From: CAYYKK01 sp046351395 | GTDB taxonomy: Bacteria > Myxococcota_A > Polyangia > Polyangiales > Polyangiaceae | Assembly (NCBI GenBank): GCA_046351395.1 | Contig: JAXLYP010000012.1 | Location: 124,001 to 188,000 of the forward strand | Length of the DNA stretch: 64,000 nt | Reading direction: 5' to 3' | Shown here: in pieces, positions 52,285 to 61,664 of the stretch | Layout of the letters: each line of letters starts with the position of its first letter | Position numbering within the stretch: the stretch's first letter is position 1 | Notes under the pieces: generated by a model | What the model saw: the letters and a program-made list of their open reading frames with translations, nothing else | The model's database searches: none | Told to the model about the DNA's origin: nothing | Made by a program: the position numbers and the translations under genes

Positions 52285-54908
52285 GTCTTCTTTGCCTCGT
52301 CTTCGCGGATGCGCGCGTCGATCGAAGCGTCACCCTTTCTTCGGGGCTTCAGGCGCTGGAGCACGCGGATCGCGTCGCCGTAGAGGCCCGCGACCTCCGC
52401 GGCGTTCGCGGCGGCGAGGAGCCGCTCGTCGGTGACGCCCTGCTCGATCGCGCGCTCGCGCGAGGTGAAGGCCTGCGCCCACTGGCGCCTCGACTCAAGG
52501 AGCGCGGCGGCCCAATCGTGGGCCGCGCCGCAGTCCGCGCGGTTCGTGCAGGAGACGCTCGTGAGGCGCGACAGCACGTCCGGCAGCTCGTCGAGCGTCG
52601 CGAGGGGAGCGAGGAGCTTGAGGCACGCCGCGGCCTCGCTCGGGAGCGCGCACGCCTCGCGAAGGATCTCGTGCGCCTCCTCGGGCCGGCCCTCGACGCG
52701 CGCGAGCTCCGCCAAGATCTGCGCCCCCCGGGAGCTCTTCGGCCAGCGCGACTTGAACTCCTCCGCCTGCGCCGCGAGCTCGTCCACGCACGGCGCGCGG
52801 TCCTCGCACGGCGCGGAGTGGAGCTCGAGCCCGCGCAACCGGCGCGTCACGATGCGCTCACGCGGAGACCGGCGGGAGGGGTCCCGCTCGATCGTCTCGC
52901 GATCGAGCGCCTCTGCGGCCTCGAGATCCTCCGGTCGATCGAGTCGCTCGGACATCGCCTCGAGCACGTCCGCCTGGACGGGGACGGGAGATTCGGTCGG
53001 CACCGCGCGGAGGAGGTCGGCGGGCACTCGCGTGTTCTGGACCGCGAACCTCCCGACCGCCGACGCGAGCGCCGGCTCGCACTCGACCGCGGTCCGCATC
53101 TCGAGGAGCGACTGATTCAGCATGCCCCGCCGCGACAGGATCTCGGAGAGCACGAAGTGCGTTCGACCGATCACCGGTCCGCGCTCGAGCGCGCGCTGGA
53201 TCCACGGGATCGGGTTCTCCCCCGACTCGAGCGCGACCATCGCGCCCGCGAGCGGGAAGTAATAGTCCGCGGGGTGAGCGAGCATCGCCTGCCGGATCGC
53301 CGGCCGCGCGACGCTCATGCGATCCGCCTTGTCGGCGGCCGCCGTAACCAGGTTGCTGATGCTCCGCCGGTCGCGCGTGACGCCGTGATCGCCGCGCGCC
53401 GCGACGACGATCGCGAGCGCCGCCGCGCACGCCACGACGCCGCGGATGAACCACGGGCGCTCCTTGAACTCACCGCGTCCCCCGTGCCGGCGCTCGTCGC
53501 CCCAGAGCGAGCCGAGCAGGGTCGCGACCGCGGTGCCCACGCCGAAGAGCTCCAGGCTGAGGTCCGCGAGGTTGTGGAGGAGCAGGGCGCCCACCCCCAC
53601 GAGCACGCCCGCGTTGAGCGCGCTGCGCGTGATCGCGAGTCGGTTCGGGCGGAAGAGCACCAAGAGGGCGATCAGCGCGACGACGCCGACGAGGCCCCAC
53701 TCGCTCGACCACTGGACGACGACGTTCTCCGGGTGCGTGAAGACGACGTTCCCCTTCACCGGCGGGTGGTACGCGGGGAACACGCTCTCGAAGGCCCCGC
53801 GGCCGATGCCGACCCACTTGAAATCGAGGATGAGGGGCTTCGTCCAGAGCGGGATCTTGAACTTGTCGAGCCCGCCCCCGGACATCGAGATCTCGGTCAA
53901 GAACGTGCGGTTCAGCCCGAGCAGGACGAGCCCGCCGCCGAGCGCGAGGATGCCGGGGAGCAGCCAGATCGCGCGGCGCACCGTGCCCGCCTCCGCGCCG
54001 TCCGCGTCACGGCGGAGGCGCGTGACGAACACCAGGATCGAGAAGCCCACGGTGCCCACGAGCATTGCGATGAGGCCGCCGCGAGAGCCGCTCAGCACAC
54101 CGACCGCGACCAGGATCACGCACCCGATCGTCGTCAGGGTCCTCGGCAAGAGGGCGCGTCGCCCGAAGAGCAGGCCGAGCCCCGAGAACAGGCCGAGGTT
54201 GAGGTAGCCCGCGAGGTTGTTCGGGTTCGCGAGCGGACCGATGTGGTGCAGATCGACGTTCGTGATGGGTCGGTAGAACCCGTAGAGGCGGCGCGCCTCG
54301 AGCAGCTGATGGCCGATCGTCACCGTCGCGACGACGACCGCGGACACGAACACGATCGCGACTCCGAACTCCGCGCCCCTTCGGCGAGCGACCGAGGTCG
54401 CCGCGAAGAACGTGCACGCGTAGCTCGCCCACTTCAGCGCCTCGAGGAGCGACGCGCCCCGATCCAGGGAGATCGAGCGCGTCGTCACCTCCTCGCCGAG
54501 GGGCACGAGCGCCCGCGCCCAGACGTCCGCGGCCACCGGAGAGAGCGCCTTGAGGAGCGCCGCCGGCGTCGGGATCGCTTGGAGGATGGAGTACGCCGCG
54601 AGGCCGAGGAACACGGCGAACGGCGCGAGCGAGTGCCCGCGTCCGGCGCTCGGCATCCACGTACAGAGCAGCGCGGCGACGAACGCGAGCGGCGCGAGGA
54701 CCACCACGACGACGGGCGGCGCTCCCCCCACCGCGAGGACGCTCCCGGCGACGAGCAGGGAGAGCACGCCGAGCGTGAGGTTCTCGATTCGCTCCCTCGG
54801 GAGCCACCGCGCGACGCCCGTCCGCGAAGCCGCGTCCGCGCGATCCTGCCTGCGACGCGAGGCCCCCCGGCGTTGGGGAGAAGAATCGGAGCGGCCCTGG
54901 CGCTCCAC
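52269..54908 (-). CDS. O-antigen ligase/polymerase-like membrane protein with TPR tail
   Basis: 879 residues from GTG 54908, three bases after the carbamoyltransferase stop. About eleven hydrophobic segments fill residues 45-480. The periplasmic-loop signature of the Wzy/WaaL family is visible: PLANPNNLAGYLNLGLF and GSRGGLIAMLVG, and later HPENVVVQWSSEWGLVG. The remaining ~370 residues are helical repeats (AMLAHPADYYFPLAGAMVALESG, QILAELARVEGRPEEAHEI, YGDAIRVLQRL), TPR-like, as in other O-antigen ligase/TPR fusions. It would join or polymerise surface glycans at the inner membrane; the substrate is unknown. Third gene of a methyltransferase-carbamoyltransferase-ligase operon. Confidence 0.85.
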   Translation of the reverse strand: MERQGRSDSSPQRRGASRRRQDRADAASRTGVARWLPRERIENLTLGVLSLLVAGSVLAVGGAPPVVVVVLAPLAFVAALLCTWMPSAGRGHSLAPFAVFLGLAAYSILQAIPTPAALLKALSPVAADVWARALVPLGEEVTTRSISLDRGASLLEALKWASYACTFFAATSVARRRGAEFGVAIVFVSAVVVATVTIGHQLLEARRLYGFYRPITNVDLHHIGPLANPNNLAGYLNLGLFSGLGLLFGRRALLPRTLTTIGCVILVAVGVLSGSRGGLIAMLVGTVGFSILVFVTRLRRDADGAEAGTVRRAIWLLPGILALGGGLVLLGLNRTFLTEISMSGGGLDKFKIPLWTKPLILDFKWVGIGRGAFESVFPAYHPPVKGNVVFTHPENVVVQWSSEWGLVGVVALIALLVLFRPNRLAITRSALNAGVLVGVGALLLHNLADLSLELFGVGTAVATLLGSLWGDERRHGGRGEFKERPWFIRGVVACAAALAIVVAARGDHGVTRDRRSISNLVTAAADKADRMSVARPAIRQAMLAHPADYYFPLAGAMVALESGENPIPWIQRALERGPVIGRTHFVLSEILSRRGMLNQSLLEMRTAVECEPALASAVGRFAVQNTRVPADLLRAVPTESPVPVQADVLEAMSERLDRPEDLEAAEALDRETIERDPSRRSPRERIVTRRLRGLELHSAPCEDRAPCVDELAAQAEEFKSRWPKSSRGAQILAELARVEGRPEEAHEILREACALPSEAAACLKLLAPLATLDELPDVLSRLTSVSCTNRADCGAAHDWAAALLESRRQWAQAFTSRERAIEQGVTDERLLAAANAAEVAGLYGDAIRVLQRLKPRRKGDASIDARIREDEAKKTGPLR

Positions 54909-54911
54909 CGG

Positions 54912-56624
54912 TCAGGAAGAGCGCAGGGAGGCGGCCGACGCCGAAGCGGACCGATCGACGATGAAGTTCCCGAGCGCGAGCACGCCGAGGCCGCCGTCCT
55001 TGAACGCGCGGATCGCGTCGTCCGGGGAGCAGACGATCGGCTCCTCGTGCATGTTGTAGCTCGTGTTGATGAGCGTCGGGATCCCCGTGCGGGCCTCGTA
55101 TCCCTTGATGACTTTGTAGACGCTCGGGTTGATCCGCTCGCTCACGAGCTGCGGGCGCGCGGTGCCGTCCACGTGCACGGCCGCGGGCGACTGGTCGCGC
55201 ATCTGCTTCGTGCAGTTCGTCGTGCAGGTCATGAACTCGGCGGTGTACCGGATGCGGCCGATGTTCTCGTAGAGATCGTCCGCGCGCTCCGCGAGCGAGA
55301 TGGGCGCGAACGGCATGAACTCGGTGCGCTTCAGCCGGTCGTTGAGCCACTTGTTCACGCTCGGATCCTTCGCGGGGTACAGGATCGATCGGTTCCCGAG
55401 CGCGCGCGGGCCGAACTCCATGCGCCCGTTGAACCGCGCGACGACCTGATCGTTCACGAGGTGGTCCACGATCTCGCGCTCGACGTCGTCCGTCCTGCGA
55501 TACGAGAGCCCGCTCCGCGCAAGCTCCGTCTCGATCTCCGCGTCGGTGTATCCGGGGCCCAGGTACACGTCCTCGAGGCGCTCGGGCTGCTTGCCGACGA
55601 GATCCGCGTGGAGCGCGAACGCCGCGCCGACGCCGACGCCGCCGTCGCTCATCGCGGGGAAGACGAACAGCTCCTCGACCCCGGGGATCTCCATGAACCG
55701 CTGGTTCATCTTCACGTTCGCGAGCACGCCGCCCGCGCACGCGATCTTCGTGACGCCCGTGCGCTCGACCCAGCGCCGCACGTACTTCGTCGCGACGTCC
55801 TCGAGGACGCGCTGGTAGGCGGCGGCCACGTCCTCGCGCGGATAGTTCGCCGCGAGCTGCCGCTCGAAGAACGGATCCTGGCTCGACTTGTACCGGTAGT
55901 AGTCGGGGTGCTCGAGGTCGAACCGCGCCATCACCTCGTCGTACAGACGCGAGGGATCGCCGAACGCGGCGAGCCCGACGATCTTTCCCTCGTGCCGGTT
56001 CGGCTTGAACCCGAGCGCCTGCGTGACGCGCCGGTAGAACGTGCCGAGCGAGTGCGGGTACGGGATCGGCGAGAGGAGCGTGAGCTTCCCGCCCGCGCCC
56101 AAATAGAACGAGCCCGCCTGACCGCTGCCGTAGCCATCGAGCGAGATGACGAGGCACCGATCGAACCCGGACGTGTAGTACGCGGCCGCGCAGTGCGACT
56201 GGTGGTGGTCCACGAACACGAGCTTCTTGTCGAGGTCGAACGCCTTCAGCTCGTCCAGGATGACGCTCTCCTTGCCGCGCCAGTCACTGTTGAACGCGAG
56301 GTTCTTCGCGTAGTTCGCGAGGTGCGCGAGCTTCCGCTGCGCGTTGTCCGTCGCCTGCGCGACGAACACGAGGTTCTTGCCGAACCCCACGAGATCGCGC
56401 GCGCGCTCCTTCATGAAGGGGAGCGCTGCGTACGCGACGTGGTCCACGTCCCTCGAGGTGACGCCCGCCTGCCGGAGGCACCACTCGAGCGCGCGCGCCG
56501 GGACCCCTCCCTGGTTCTTCACGCGCGTGAACCGCTCCTCGGCCGCGGCCGCGACGAGCTTTCCGTCCACGAGGATGCCGCAAGCGCTCTCGTGCGCGGT
56601 GGGGGAGAGTCCGACGATGATCAT
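54912..56624 (-). CDS. NodU/CmcH-family O-carbamoyltransferase
   Basis: 570 residues from ATG 56624, overlapping the methyltransferase stop by four bases (ATGA). These enzymes transfer a carbamoyl group from carbamoyl phosphate via ATP to a hydroxyl of sugars or antibiotics. Motifs: LSPTAHESACGILVDG at the N-terminus, the metal-binding DHHQSH (His140, His141, His144), SLDGYGSG (161-168), AGGVLANVKMNQ (297-308), and the carbamoyl-binding RMEFGPRALGNRSIL (401-415). Full length. With its neighbours it suggests carbamoylation of a surface polysaccharide or a secreted metabolite (inference). Confidence 0.94.
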   Translation of the reverse strand: MIIVGLSPTAHESACGILVDGKLVAAAAEERFTRVKNQGGVPARALEWCLRQAGVTSRDVDHVAYAALPFMKERARDLVGFGKNLVFVAQATDNAQRKLAHLANYAKNLAFNSDWRGKESVILDELKAFDLDKKLVFVDHHQSHCAAAYYTSGFDRCLVISLDGYGSGQAGSFYLGAGGKLTLLSPIPYPHSLGTFYRRVTQALGFKPNRHEGKIVGLAAFGDPSRLYDEVMARFDLEHPDYYRYKSSQDPFFERQLAANYPREDVAAAYQRVLEDVATKYVRRWVERTGVTKIACAGGVLANVKMNQRFMEIPGVEELFVFPAMSDGGVGVGAAFALHADLVGKQPERLEDVYLGPGYTDAEIETELARSGLSYRRTDDVEREIVDHLVNDQVVARFNGRMEFGPRALGNRSILYPAKDPSVNKWLNDRLKRTEFMPFAPISLAERADDLYENIGRIRYTAEFMTCTTNCTKQMRDQSPAAVHVDGTARPQLVSERINPSVYKVIKGYEARTGIPTLINTSYNMHEEPIVCSPDDAIRAFKDGGLGVLALGNFIVDRSASASAASLRSS

Positions 56625-57376
56625 CGCTGTGCCTCTTTGGGTCGTGTGAGCAGGAGGAGCTTCTCGGTCCCGAAGCGCGACGCGCGCGGGCTCTCGTACA
56701 AGCGGTGGAGCAAATCGAGCCCCGTCTCTTCGGGCAGGCGCCCCGCGAGCGGCGGGAGCACCCAATACTGGCGCGTCGCCGAGAGGCGGAGCCCCGCGTC
56801 CTCCGCCCAGGCGACGACGTCCGCCACGCGAGGCCGCTGGATCGTGTACCCCGGGTCGCTCATGACGAGGCGCTTGAACCGATGGAACGCGTCGTTCACG
56901 AGGCTCAGCACCTCCTCGTGATCCGTCAGCTGCACGAGGACGGCCCCGCCCGGTCGCGTGAGCTCCGCGAGCTTCCGAACCGCGACGCGCACGTCCGGGA
57001 CGTGCGCGAGGACGCCGAGGCAGATGACGAGATCGAACGCGCTGGGTGGGGAGAACGCCTCGAGGGTGTTCTCGACGAGGGTCGCGTTCGCCTCGAGCCC
57101 TGGCGGGATGCGCGACGCGGCGATCGACAACATCGCGGGTGCGAGATCGACCAGCGTGAGGTGCGACGAGGGAGCGAGGAACTGGAGGGAGCAGCGCGCG
57201 TCTCCGCAGCCGACGTCCACGATCTCGGGGCGCGGCAGCGCGGAGAGGAGCGGCTCGACGAGCTCGCGCGTCGCTCTGCGGCGGATCTCGATGTGCGCGC
57301 TGTTGCGGAGGTAGACCCCCGGCTGGTCGAACAGGCGACGCACGAGCCGCTGGCGGCTGCCAGGCTGGTCTTCCAT
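56621..57376 (-). CDS. Class I SAM-dependent methyltransferase
   Basis: 251 residues from ATG 57376. The SAM-binding fold is seen in VDVGCGDARCSLQFL (about 54-68), LTLVDLAPAMLSIA and FDLVICLGVLAHVPD. The latter half (PRVADVVAWAEDAGLRL, QYWVLPPLAGRLPEE) resembles small-molecule or sugar methyltransferases of the UbiE/Methyltransf_11 group. The stop overlaps the carbamoyltransferase start, so it is probably a partner in the same modification pathway. The acceptor is unknown. Confidence 0.88.
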   Translation of the reverse strand: MEDQPGSRQRLVRRLFDQPGVYLRNSAHIEIRRRATRELVEPLLSALPRPEIVDVGCGDARCSLQFLAPSSHLTLVDLAPAMLSIAASRIPPGLEANATLVENTLEAFSPPSAFDLVICLGVLAHVPDVRVAVRKLAELTRPGGAVLVQLTDHEEVLSLVNDAFHRFKRLVMSDPGYTIQRPRVADVVAWAEDAGLRLSATRQYWVLPPLAGRLPEETGLDLLHRLYESPRASRFGTEKLLLLTRPKEAQR

Positions 57377-57425
57377 CCCGAGCCCACATAATGTCGGAAG
57401 CCGCACGGCGCGAGCCGTTTCGAGC

Positions 57426-58862
57426 ATGGCGACTTCGTTGCTGACCCGCGCGCGATCGTTCGTTCTTGTGGCGCAAATCCTCACGCTAGGCGCCGCTTGC
57501 GGGTCCAAGCCTGAACAAACGCCGGCGGCGAGCGGCGCTCCGTCGGCGTCGGGTCGGCCCGTCGCCCCTCCACCCCCGTCCGCCGCGTCGAGCTCTACCG
57601 CCATGACCGCGACCTCCCCGGAAGCCTCTTCCACGAAGTTCATCGGCCTTCTCGCGCAGCGCAAATACGCGGACGCGAGCGCGATGTTCGACGAGAAGGT
57701 CGCGGCCGGCCTGCCCACGCCGAAGCTCGAGGAGACCTGGGCCGGCCTCGAGCAAGCGCTCGGCGCGTTCAAGGAGCCGGGAGCGCCTCGCCGCGAGGAC
57801 ACCGGCCCCTATCGCGTCGTCGTCGTTCCCTGCGTGTTCCAAGGCGGTTCGCTCGACGCGACGATCGCGTGGGACGACAAAGGCCGCATCTCCGGGCTGT
57901 TCTTCCGGCCCCCGCAGGGCGAGTACGCGCCGCCGAGCTACGCCAAGGGCGATCTCGTGAAGCGCGCGATCACCGTGGGCGAAGATCCATGGAAGCTGCC
58001 CGGCGAGCTGGTCCTCCCGCCCGGGACCGGCCCCTTCCCGGCCATCGTGCTCGTGCACGGCTCCGGGCCGGGCGATCGAAACGAGTCCGTCGGCCCGAAC
58101 CGCCCGTTCGAGGATCTCGCGCTCGGCCTCGCGTCGAAGGGGATCGCGGTCCTGCGGTACGACAAGCGGACGCGCGTCCACGCTCGAGCGCTCGGGCCCG
58201 TCATCGGCACGTTCACCGTGAAGGAGGAGACGCTCGAGGACGCCGCGCGCGCGGTCGAGCTCCTCCGAAAGGACCCCGCAATCGACCCCGCGCGCGTGTT
58301 CGTGCTCGGGCACAGCCTGGGCGGTCAGCTCGCGCCGCGCATCGCGGAGGCGGACGCGAAGCTCGCGGGGATCGTGATCGTGGCGGGGAGCACGGGCATG
58401 GTCGGGGACGCGATCGTCCGTCAGACCGAGTACATCCTGCGCCTCGACGGGGATCTCACGCCCGACGAGACCGCGAAGCTCGAGCCGCTCAAGAAGCAGA
58501 ACGAGCGGCACCAGGCGATCCTCGGGGGCGCCGAGGCGCCCGACACCGAGGTGATCTTCGGGGCAGCGCCGGCATACTGGCGCGACCTCGCCCACTACGA
58601 CGCGCCCGTGGTGGCCGCGAAGCTCGACTGCCGCGTGTTGGTGCTCCAGGGCGAACGCGACTACCAAGTCACGATGAGCGACTTCGGCGCGTGGAAGAAG
58701 GCGCTCGACGGCAAGCCCAAGGCGAAGCTCCAGACCTACCCCAAGCTCAATCACCTCATGATCCCGGGCGACGGTCCGAGCGGACCGGAGGAGTACAAAC
58801 TCGCGTCGCACGTGGACGAGGCCGTCGTGAGCGACGTCGCCGCGTGGATCCTCGCTCGGTAG
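57426..58862 (+). CDS. Lipoprotein with DUF3887-like domain and alpha/beta hydrolase (acyl-esterase type)
   Basis: 478 residues. Signal peptide with lipobox GAAC (Cys25) and a Pro/Ser linker to about 68. Residues about 70-165 (FIGLLAQRKYADASAMFDEKVA, VVVVPCVFQGG) look like a DUF3887 domain. Residues about 190-478 are an alpha/beta hydrolase: oxyanion stretch HGSGPGDRN (211-219), nucleophile elbow GHSLGG with Ser297, Asp412 in QGERDYQV and His443 in LNHLM. The same two-domain plan occurs in exported serine esterases/aminopeptidase-like proteins. It diverges from the methyltransferase operon. Substrate unknown. Confidence 0.88.
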   Translation: MATSLLTRARSFVLVAQILTLGAACGSKPEQTPAASGAPSASGRPVAPPPPSAASSSTAMTATSPEASSTKFIGLLAQRKYADASAMFDEKVAAGLPTPKLEETWAGLEQALGAFKEPGAPRREDTGPYRVVVVPCVFQGGSLDATIAWDDKGRISGLFFRPPQGEYAPPSYAKGDLVKRAITVGEDPWKLPGELVLPPGTGPFPAIVLVHGSGPGDRNESVGPNRPFEDLALGLASKGIAVLRYDKRTRVHARALGPVIGTFTVKEETLEDAARAVELLRKDPAIDPARVFVLGHSLGGQLAPRIAEADAKLAGIVIVAGSTGMVGDAIVRQTEYILRLDGDLTPDETAKLEPLKKQNERHQAILGGAEAPDTEVIFGAAPAYWRDLAHYDAPVVAAKLDCRVLVLQGERDYQVTMSDFGAWKKALDGKPKAKLQTYPKLNHLMIPGDGPSGPEEYKLASHVDEAVVSDVAAWILAR

Positions 58863-58871
58863 GCGCGCCGC

Positions 58872-59828
58872 TCAGAGCATGAAGTCGATCTCGACGGCCT
58901 TGTCGACCGCGCCGATCGCCCGGAGCTGCCCCGCGAGATCCGCCCAGCGCTCCTTCGTCATCGAGCCGATGTCCGCGCCGGACGGGCCCGTGACGAGCGG
59001 CTTCTGCGCGTCCGCCGCCTCCTTGAACGTCGCCTCGTCCATCGACGTGTTGAGCTTGCCCATCGTGGCGTTCGCGGCGGTGGGATCGGCGAGGTAGTCC
59101 GTCCAGCCCTTCTTCGTGGCGGCGACGAACCCCTTCACGATGTCCGGGAAGTCCTTCGCGAACGCGCGGCGCGTGATGACGACGCCGACGTACGGGTTGA
59201 AGCCCTCGTCCGCGATGAGGAACACCTTCGGCTTCGCGCCCTTCTTCCGCGCGCTGAGCGGCTCGCTCGTCACGTAGCACTGCTGCGCGAAGTTCGGGTC
59301 CGCGACGAAGTGCGCGACGTCCCCGTCGTACGGGACGACCTTCGCGCCGAACTCGCCGTACTTCTTCTTCAGGAACTGCGCGTAGGGCAGGCCCGGCTCC
59401 ATGCCGATCTCGCCGGACTTGAGGAGCTCTTGGATGCTCGTGAAGCCCTTCTCCTCGTGCGCCATCAGCCCCTGCGGCGACGTCTGGTAGGTCGCGTAGA
59501 GGACCACGATGTCCATGCCCTTCGCGCGCCCCGTGATCACCTCGTCCGCGCCCACGATGCCGAAGTCCGCCTTGCCCGAGTCGACCATTTGCAACACGGG
59601 TACACCTGGACCACCGGCCTGAATTTCCACGTCGAGCTTCTCCGCCTTGTAGGCGCCCGAGTCGCGCGCGGCGTAGAACCCGCCGAACTCGGGCTCGGGG
59701 ACCCAGTTGAGGGCGAGCTTGACCTTCCGAGTCCCGTCCGAGTTCGTGGGCGGGCCCGACTTCCCGCACCCCGCGAGCGCGGCGGCGGTGGCGACGAGGA
59801 GAGCGAGGGCTTCACGGCGGCTCGACAT
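58872..59828 (-). CDS. NMT1/THI5-family ABC transporter substrate-binding lipoprotein
   Basis: 318 residues from ATG 59828. Lipobox ALAGC (Cys21). The fold signature of the NMT1/THI5 group is clear: LALNWVPEPEFGGFYAARDSG, LDVEIQAGGPGVPVLQMVDSG, DFGIVGADEVITGRAKGMDIVVLYA and PQGLMAHEEKGFTSIQEL. Such proteins bind pyrimidine precursors of thiamine, riboflavin-type molecules or sulfonates. Presumably it serves the permease and ATPase at 61665-63175, but two unrelated genes lie between, on either strand. No TPP riboswitch was recognised upstream. Confidence 0.88.
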   Translation of the reverse strand: MSSRREALALLVATAAALAGCGKSGPPTNSDGTRKVKLALNWVPEPEFGGFYAARDSGAYKAEKLDVEIQAGGPGVPVLQMVDSGKADFGIVGADEVITGRAKGMDIVVLYATYQTSPQGLMAHEEKGFTSIQELLKSGEIGMEPGLPYAQFLKKKYGEFGAKVVPYDGDVAHFVADPNFAQQCYVTSEPLSARKKGAKPKVFLIADEGFNPYVGVVITRRAFAKDFPDIVKGFVAATKKGWTDYLADPTAANATMGKLNTSMDEATFKEAADAQKPLVTGPSGADIGSMTKERWADLAGQLRAIGAVDKAVEIDFML

Positions 59829-59973
59829 GGGCCCTTTCTCGCACGACCGGGGGCGCGCTGTCTCCCCTCGCTCGCTCCCGCGGACGGGCGAGCGCTCGGC
59901 GCGGGCGGAGCTAGTGTTCTTCGAGATCCTCGAACCACCGCGGTTCGGGCGCGACAGAGGCACGGCACCGAAC

Positions 59974-60753
59974 ATGGAAGCCCGACCGAGCAAGATCCCC
60001 GCCCTGACCGCGCTCTTCTGGGTGATGAAGATCGTCGCGACGACGCTCGGGGAGACGGCGGGCGACCTGCTCTCGATGACGCTCGACGTCGGCTACGCCG
60101 TCAGCTCCTTGATCCTCGTCGCCTTCTTCGTGGTCACGGTCGGCGCGCAGCTCGCCGTGAAGCGCTACCACCCGGCGCTCTACTGGCTGGTCATCCTCTC
60201 GACGAGCACCGCCGGGACGACGATGAGCGATTACATGGATCGAACGCTCGAGCTCGGGTACGCGACCGGGAGCCTCGTGCTCGTCGGGCTCCTCGGCGCG
60301 ATCTTCCTCGTCTGGCGCCTGCTCGGCGAGTCCTTCGTGGTGACCGAGATCCGCACGCTCAAGGTCGAGGTCCTCTACTGGACCGCGATCCTGTTTTCGA
60401 ACACCCTCGGCACGGCGCTCGGCGACTTCCTCGCGGACGATTCGGGCCTCGGCTTCGCCGGCGGCGCGCTCCTCATCGGCGGACTGCTCGCCGTGATCCT
60501 CCTGCTCGCGTTCTTCACGCGCGCGCCGAAGACCGCGCTCTTCTGGGTCGCCTTCGTCCTCACCCGCCCGTTCGGCGCCACGATGGGCGACGTCCTCACG
60601 AAGCCGGGCGACAAAGGCGGCCTCAACCTCGGAACGGTCGGCTCCTCGGCCGTGCTCGGTGGAGCGCTCGTGCTGCTCGTCGTCTACGCGACCCTTCGCG
60701 AACGATCACGCGCGAGGACGCGCACCTCGAGCGATGCGTCGCGCTCGGCGTGA
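59974..60753 (+). CDS. DUF347/COG4705 membrane protein
   Basis: 259 residues from ATG 59974. About eight transmembrane helices in four repeats, each containing a variant of W-x-x-x-x-T-T-x-G-x-x-x-G-D: VMKIVATTLGETAGDLL, VILSTSTAGTTMSDYMD, ILFSNTLGTALGDFLAD and LTRPFGATMGDVLTK. This is the DUF347 pattern; the repeated acidic residues in the membrane suggest a transporter, substrate unproven. It is divergent from the binding-protein gene and convergent with the His-rich lipoprotein gene. Confidence 0.88.
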   Translation: MEARPSKIPALTALFWVMKIVATTLGETAGDLLSMTLDVGYAVSSLILVAFFVVTVGAQLAVKRYHPALYWLVILSTSTAGTTMSDYMDRTLELGYATGSLVLVGLLGAIFLVWRLLGESFVVTEIRTLKVEVLYWTAILFSNTLGTALGDFLADDSGLGFAGGALLIGGLLAVILLLAFFTRAPKTALFWVAFVLTRPFGATMGDVLTKPGDKGGLNLGTVGSSAVLGGALVLLVVYATLRERSRARTRTSSDASRSA

Positions 60754-60774
60754 GCTCCCGGTCGGGATGCGCCG

Positions 60775-61500
60775 CTATTCGTCGTCTTCTTCGCGGTCTC
60801 CATCACCGCACTGGAGGGCGCTCGGGACGCCGTGTTCGGGGACAGCGACTTGCCCCGCAACGACAGTGAGGGGTGTCGCGACCGCCGGATCGTCGCTCGC
60901 CTCCGCAGAGTCGTCGGTGTCATGTCCATGTCCGTGTCCGCCATGCGGGCCATGGTGCCTGCGCCCAGCGTGATCACCGTCCATGCCCGGGCACCCGTGA
61001 TCTTCGCAGACGACGGTCGCCGCGTCCGCCACGCACGGCTCGCCGTTGCCGAACGCACCGTCGGTGCAGGTCAGCGCATCACCGACGCCGGAGGGCAGCT
61101 TCGCTTGAGTGGCGTGTCGCTTGGGATCGTAGAACCGCACGCGTCCAAGGTCGACGGACGCCCCGAGAGAGGAGACGGTGAGCGTGACCGCGTAGGATCC
61201 GTGCGCGCCCGCGAGAACGAGCGGGGTCTCCGTCGCATCGACAGAGACCGTCTTCAGCGTGTACGCCGTCGCGTGGAGGACCAGCGAGAACCCGCTCCCC
61301 TCGTCCACGTTGGCGACGACGCGGCTCCCGTCGCTGCCAGTGGCGACGACGGCGGTGACCGGAGACGCGAACGACTCCGCGGCGATCGTTCCGCTCACCC
61401 GGGACTTGGACTCGGGCGCGTTCGCGCAGGCGAGAAGCCACCCCGCGGACGCCACACCGATCACACCCAACGCCGCCCCTTTTCCGAGTCGTCGAACCAT
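60775..61500 (-). CDS. Lipoprotein with His-rich C-terminus
   Basis: 241 residues. Signal peptide with lipobox LLAC (Cys25). Residues about 35-125 form a beta-sandwich-like domain (VSGTIAAESFASPVTAVVA, SLVLHATAYTLKTVSVDA) resembling carboxypeptidase-regulatory folds. The C-terminus has a Cys/Asp segment (CEDHGCPGMDGDHAG) and a His/Gly run (HHGPHGGHGHGHDTDD), then an acidic tail ending EEDDE. A metal-binding role is plausible. It lies downstream of the ABC permease on the same strand with a 164-base gap. Confidence 0.75.
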   Translation of the reverse strand: MVRRLGKGAALGVIGVASAGWLLACANAPESKSRVSGTIAAESFASPVTAVVATGSDGSRVVANVDEGSGFSLVLHATAYTLKTVSVDATETPLVLAGAHGSYAVTLTVSSLGASVDLGRVRFYDPKRHATQAKLPSGVGDALTCTDGAFGNGEPCVADAATVVCEDHGCPGMDGDHAGRRHHGPHGGHGHGHDTDDSAEASDDPAVATPLTVVAGQVAVPEHGVPSALQCGDGDREEDDE

Positions 61501-61664
61501 CGGTCACCTCCAAAAGCGAGATCCACACTACCTCCTTTGCGGGGGCGCTCGATACGAGAGACGTCAGGGCCGCGCGGCGGACCCCCTCCCGAGCTGCGGC
61601 CCTGGCGATCGACGCACGGCGGGCGTCCCGCCTGCCCGGAACGAGCGATCCGACCGCCCCGCGC
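61501..61664. other. Spacer downstream of the ABC permease gene
   Basis: 164 bases. It contains a 9-bp inverted repeat CAGGGCCGC/GCGGCCCTG around 61566-61606 with a loop of about 24 bases, which might be a 3'-end structure of the ABC operon. No T-run and no known riboswitch core was seen. Confidence 0.35.

Noticed and set aside
52518..56921. Plus-strand open frame of 1467 codons opposite the glycan operon
   Set aside because: Composition is Arg/Glu/Asp low complexity; the opposite strand encodes three clearly recognisable enzymes.
58872..59973. TPP riboswitch upstream of the NMT1/THI5-type gene
   Set aside because: The 145-base upstream region shows no recognisable thi-box core.
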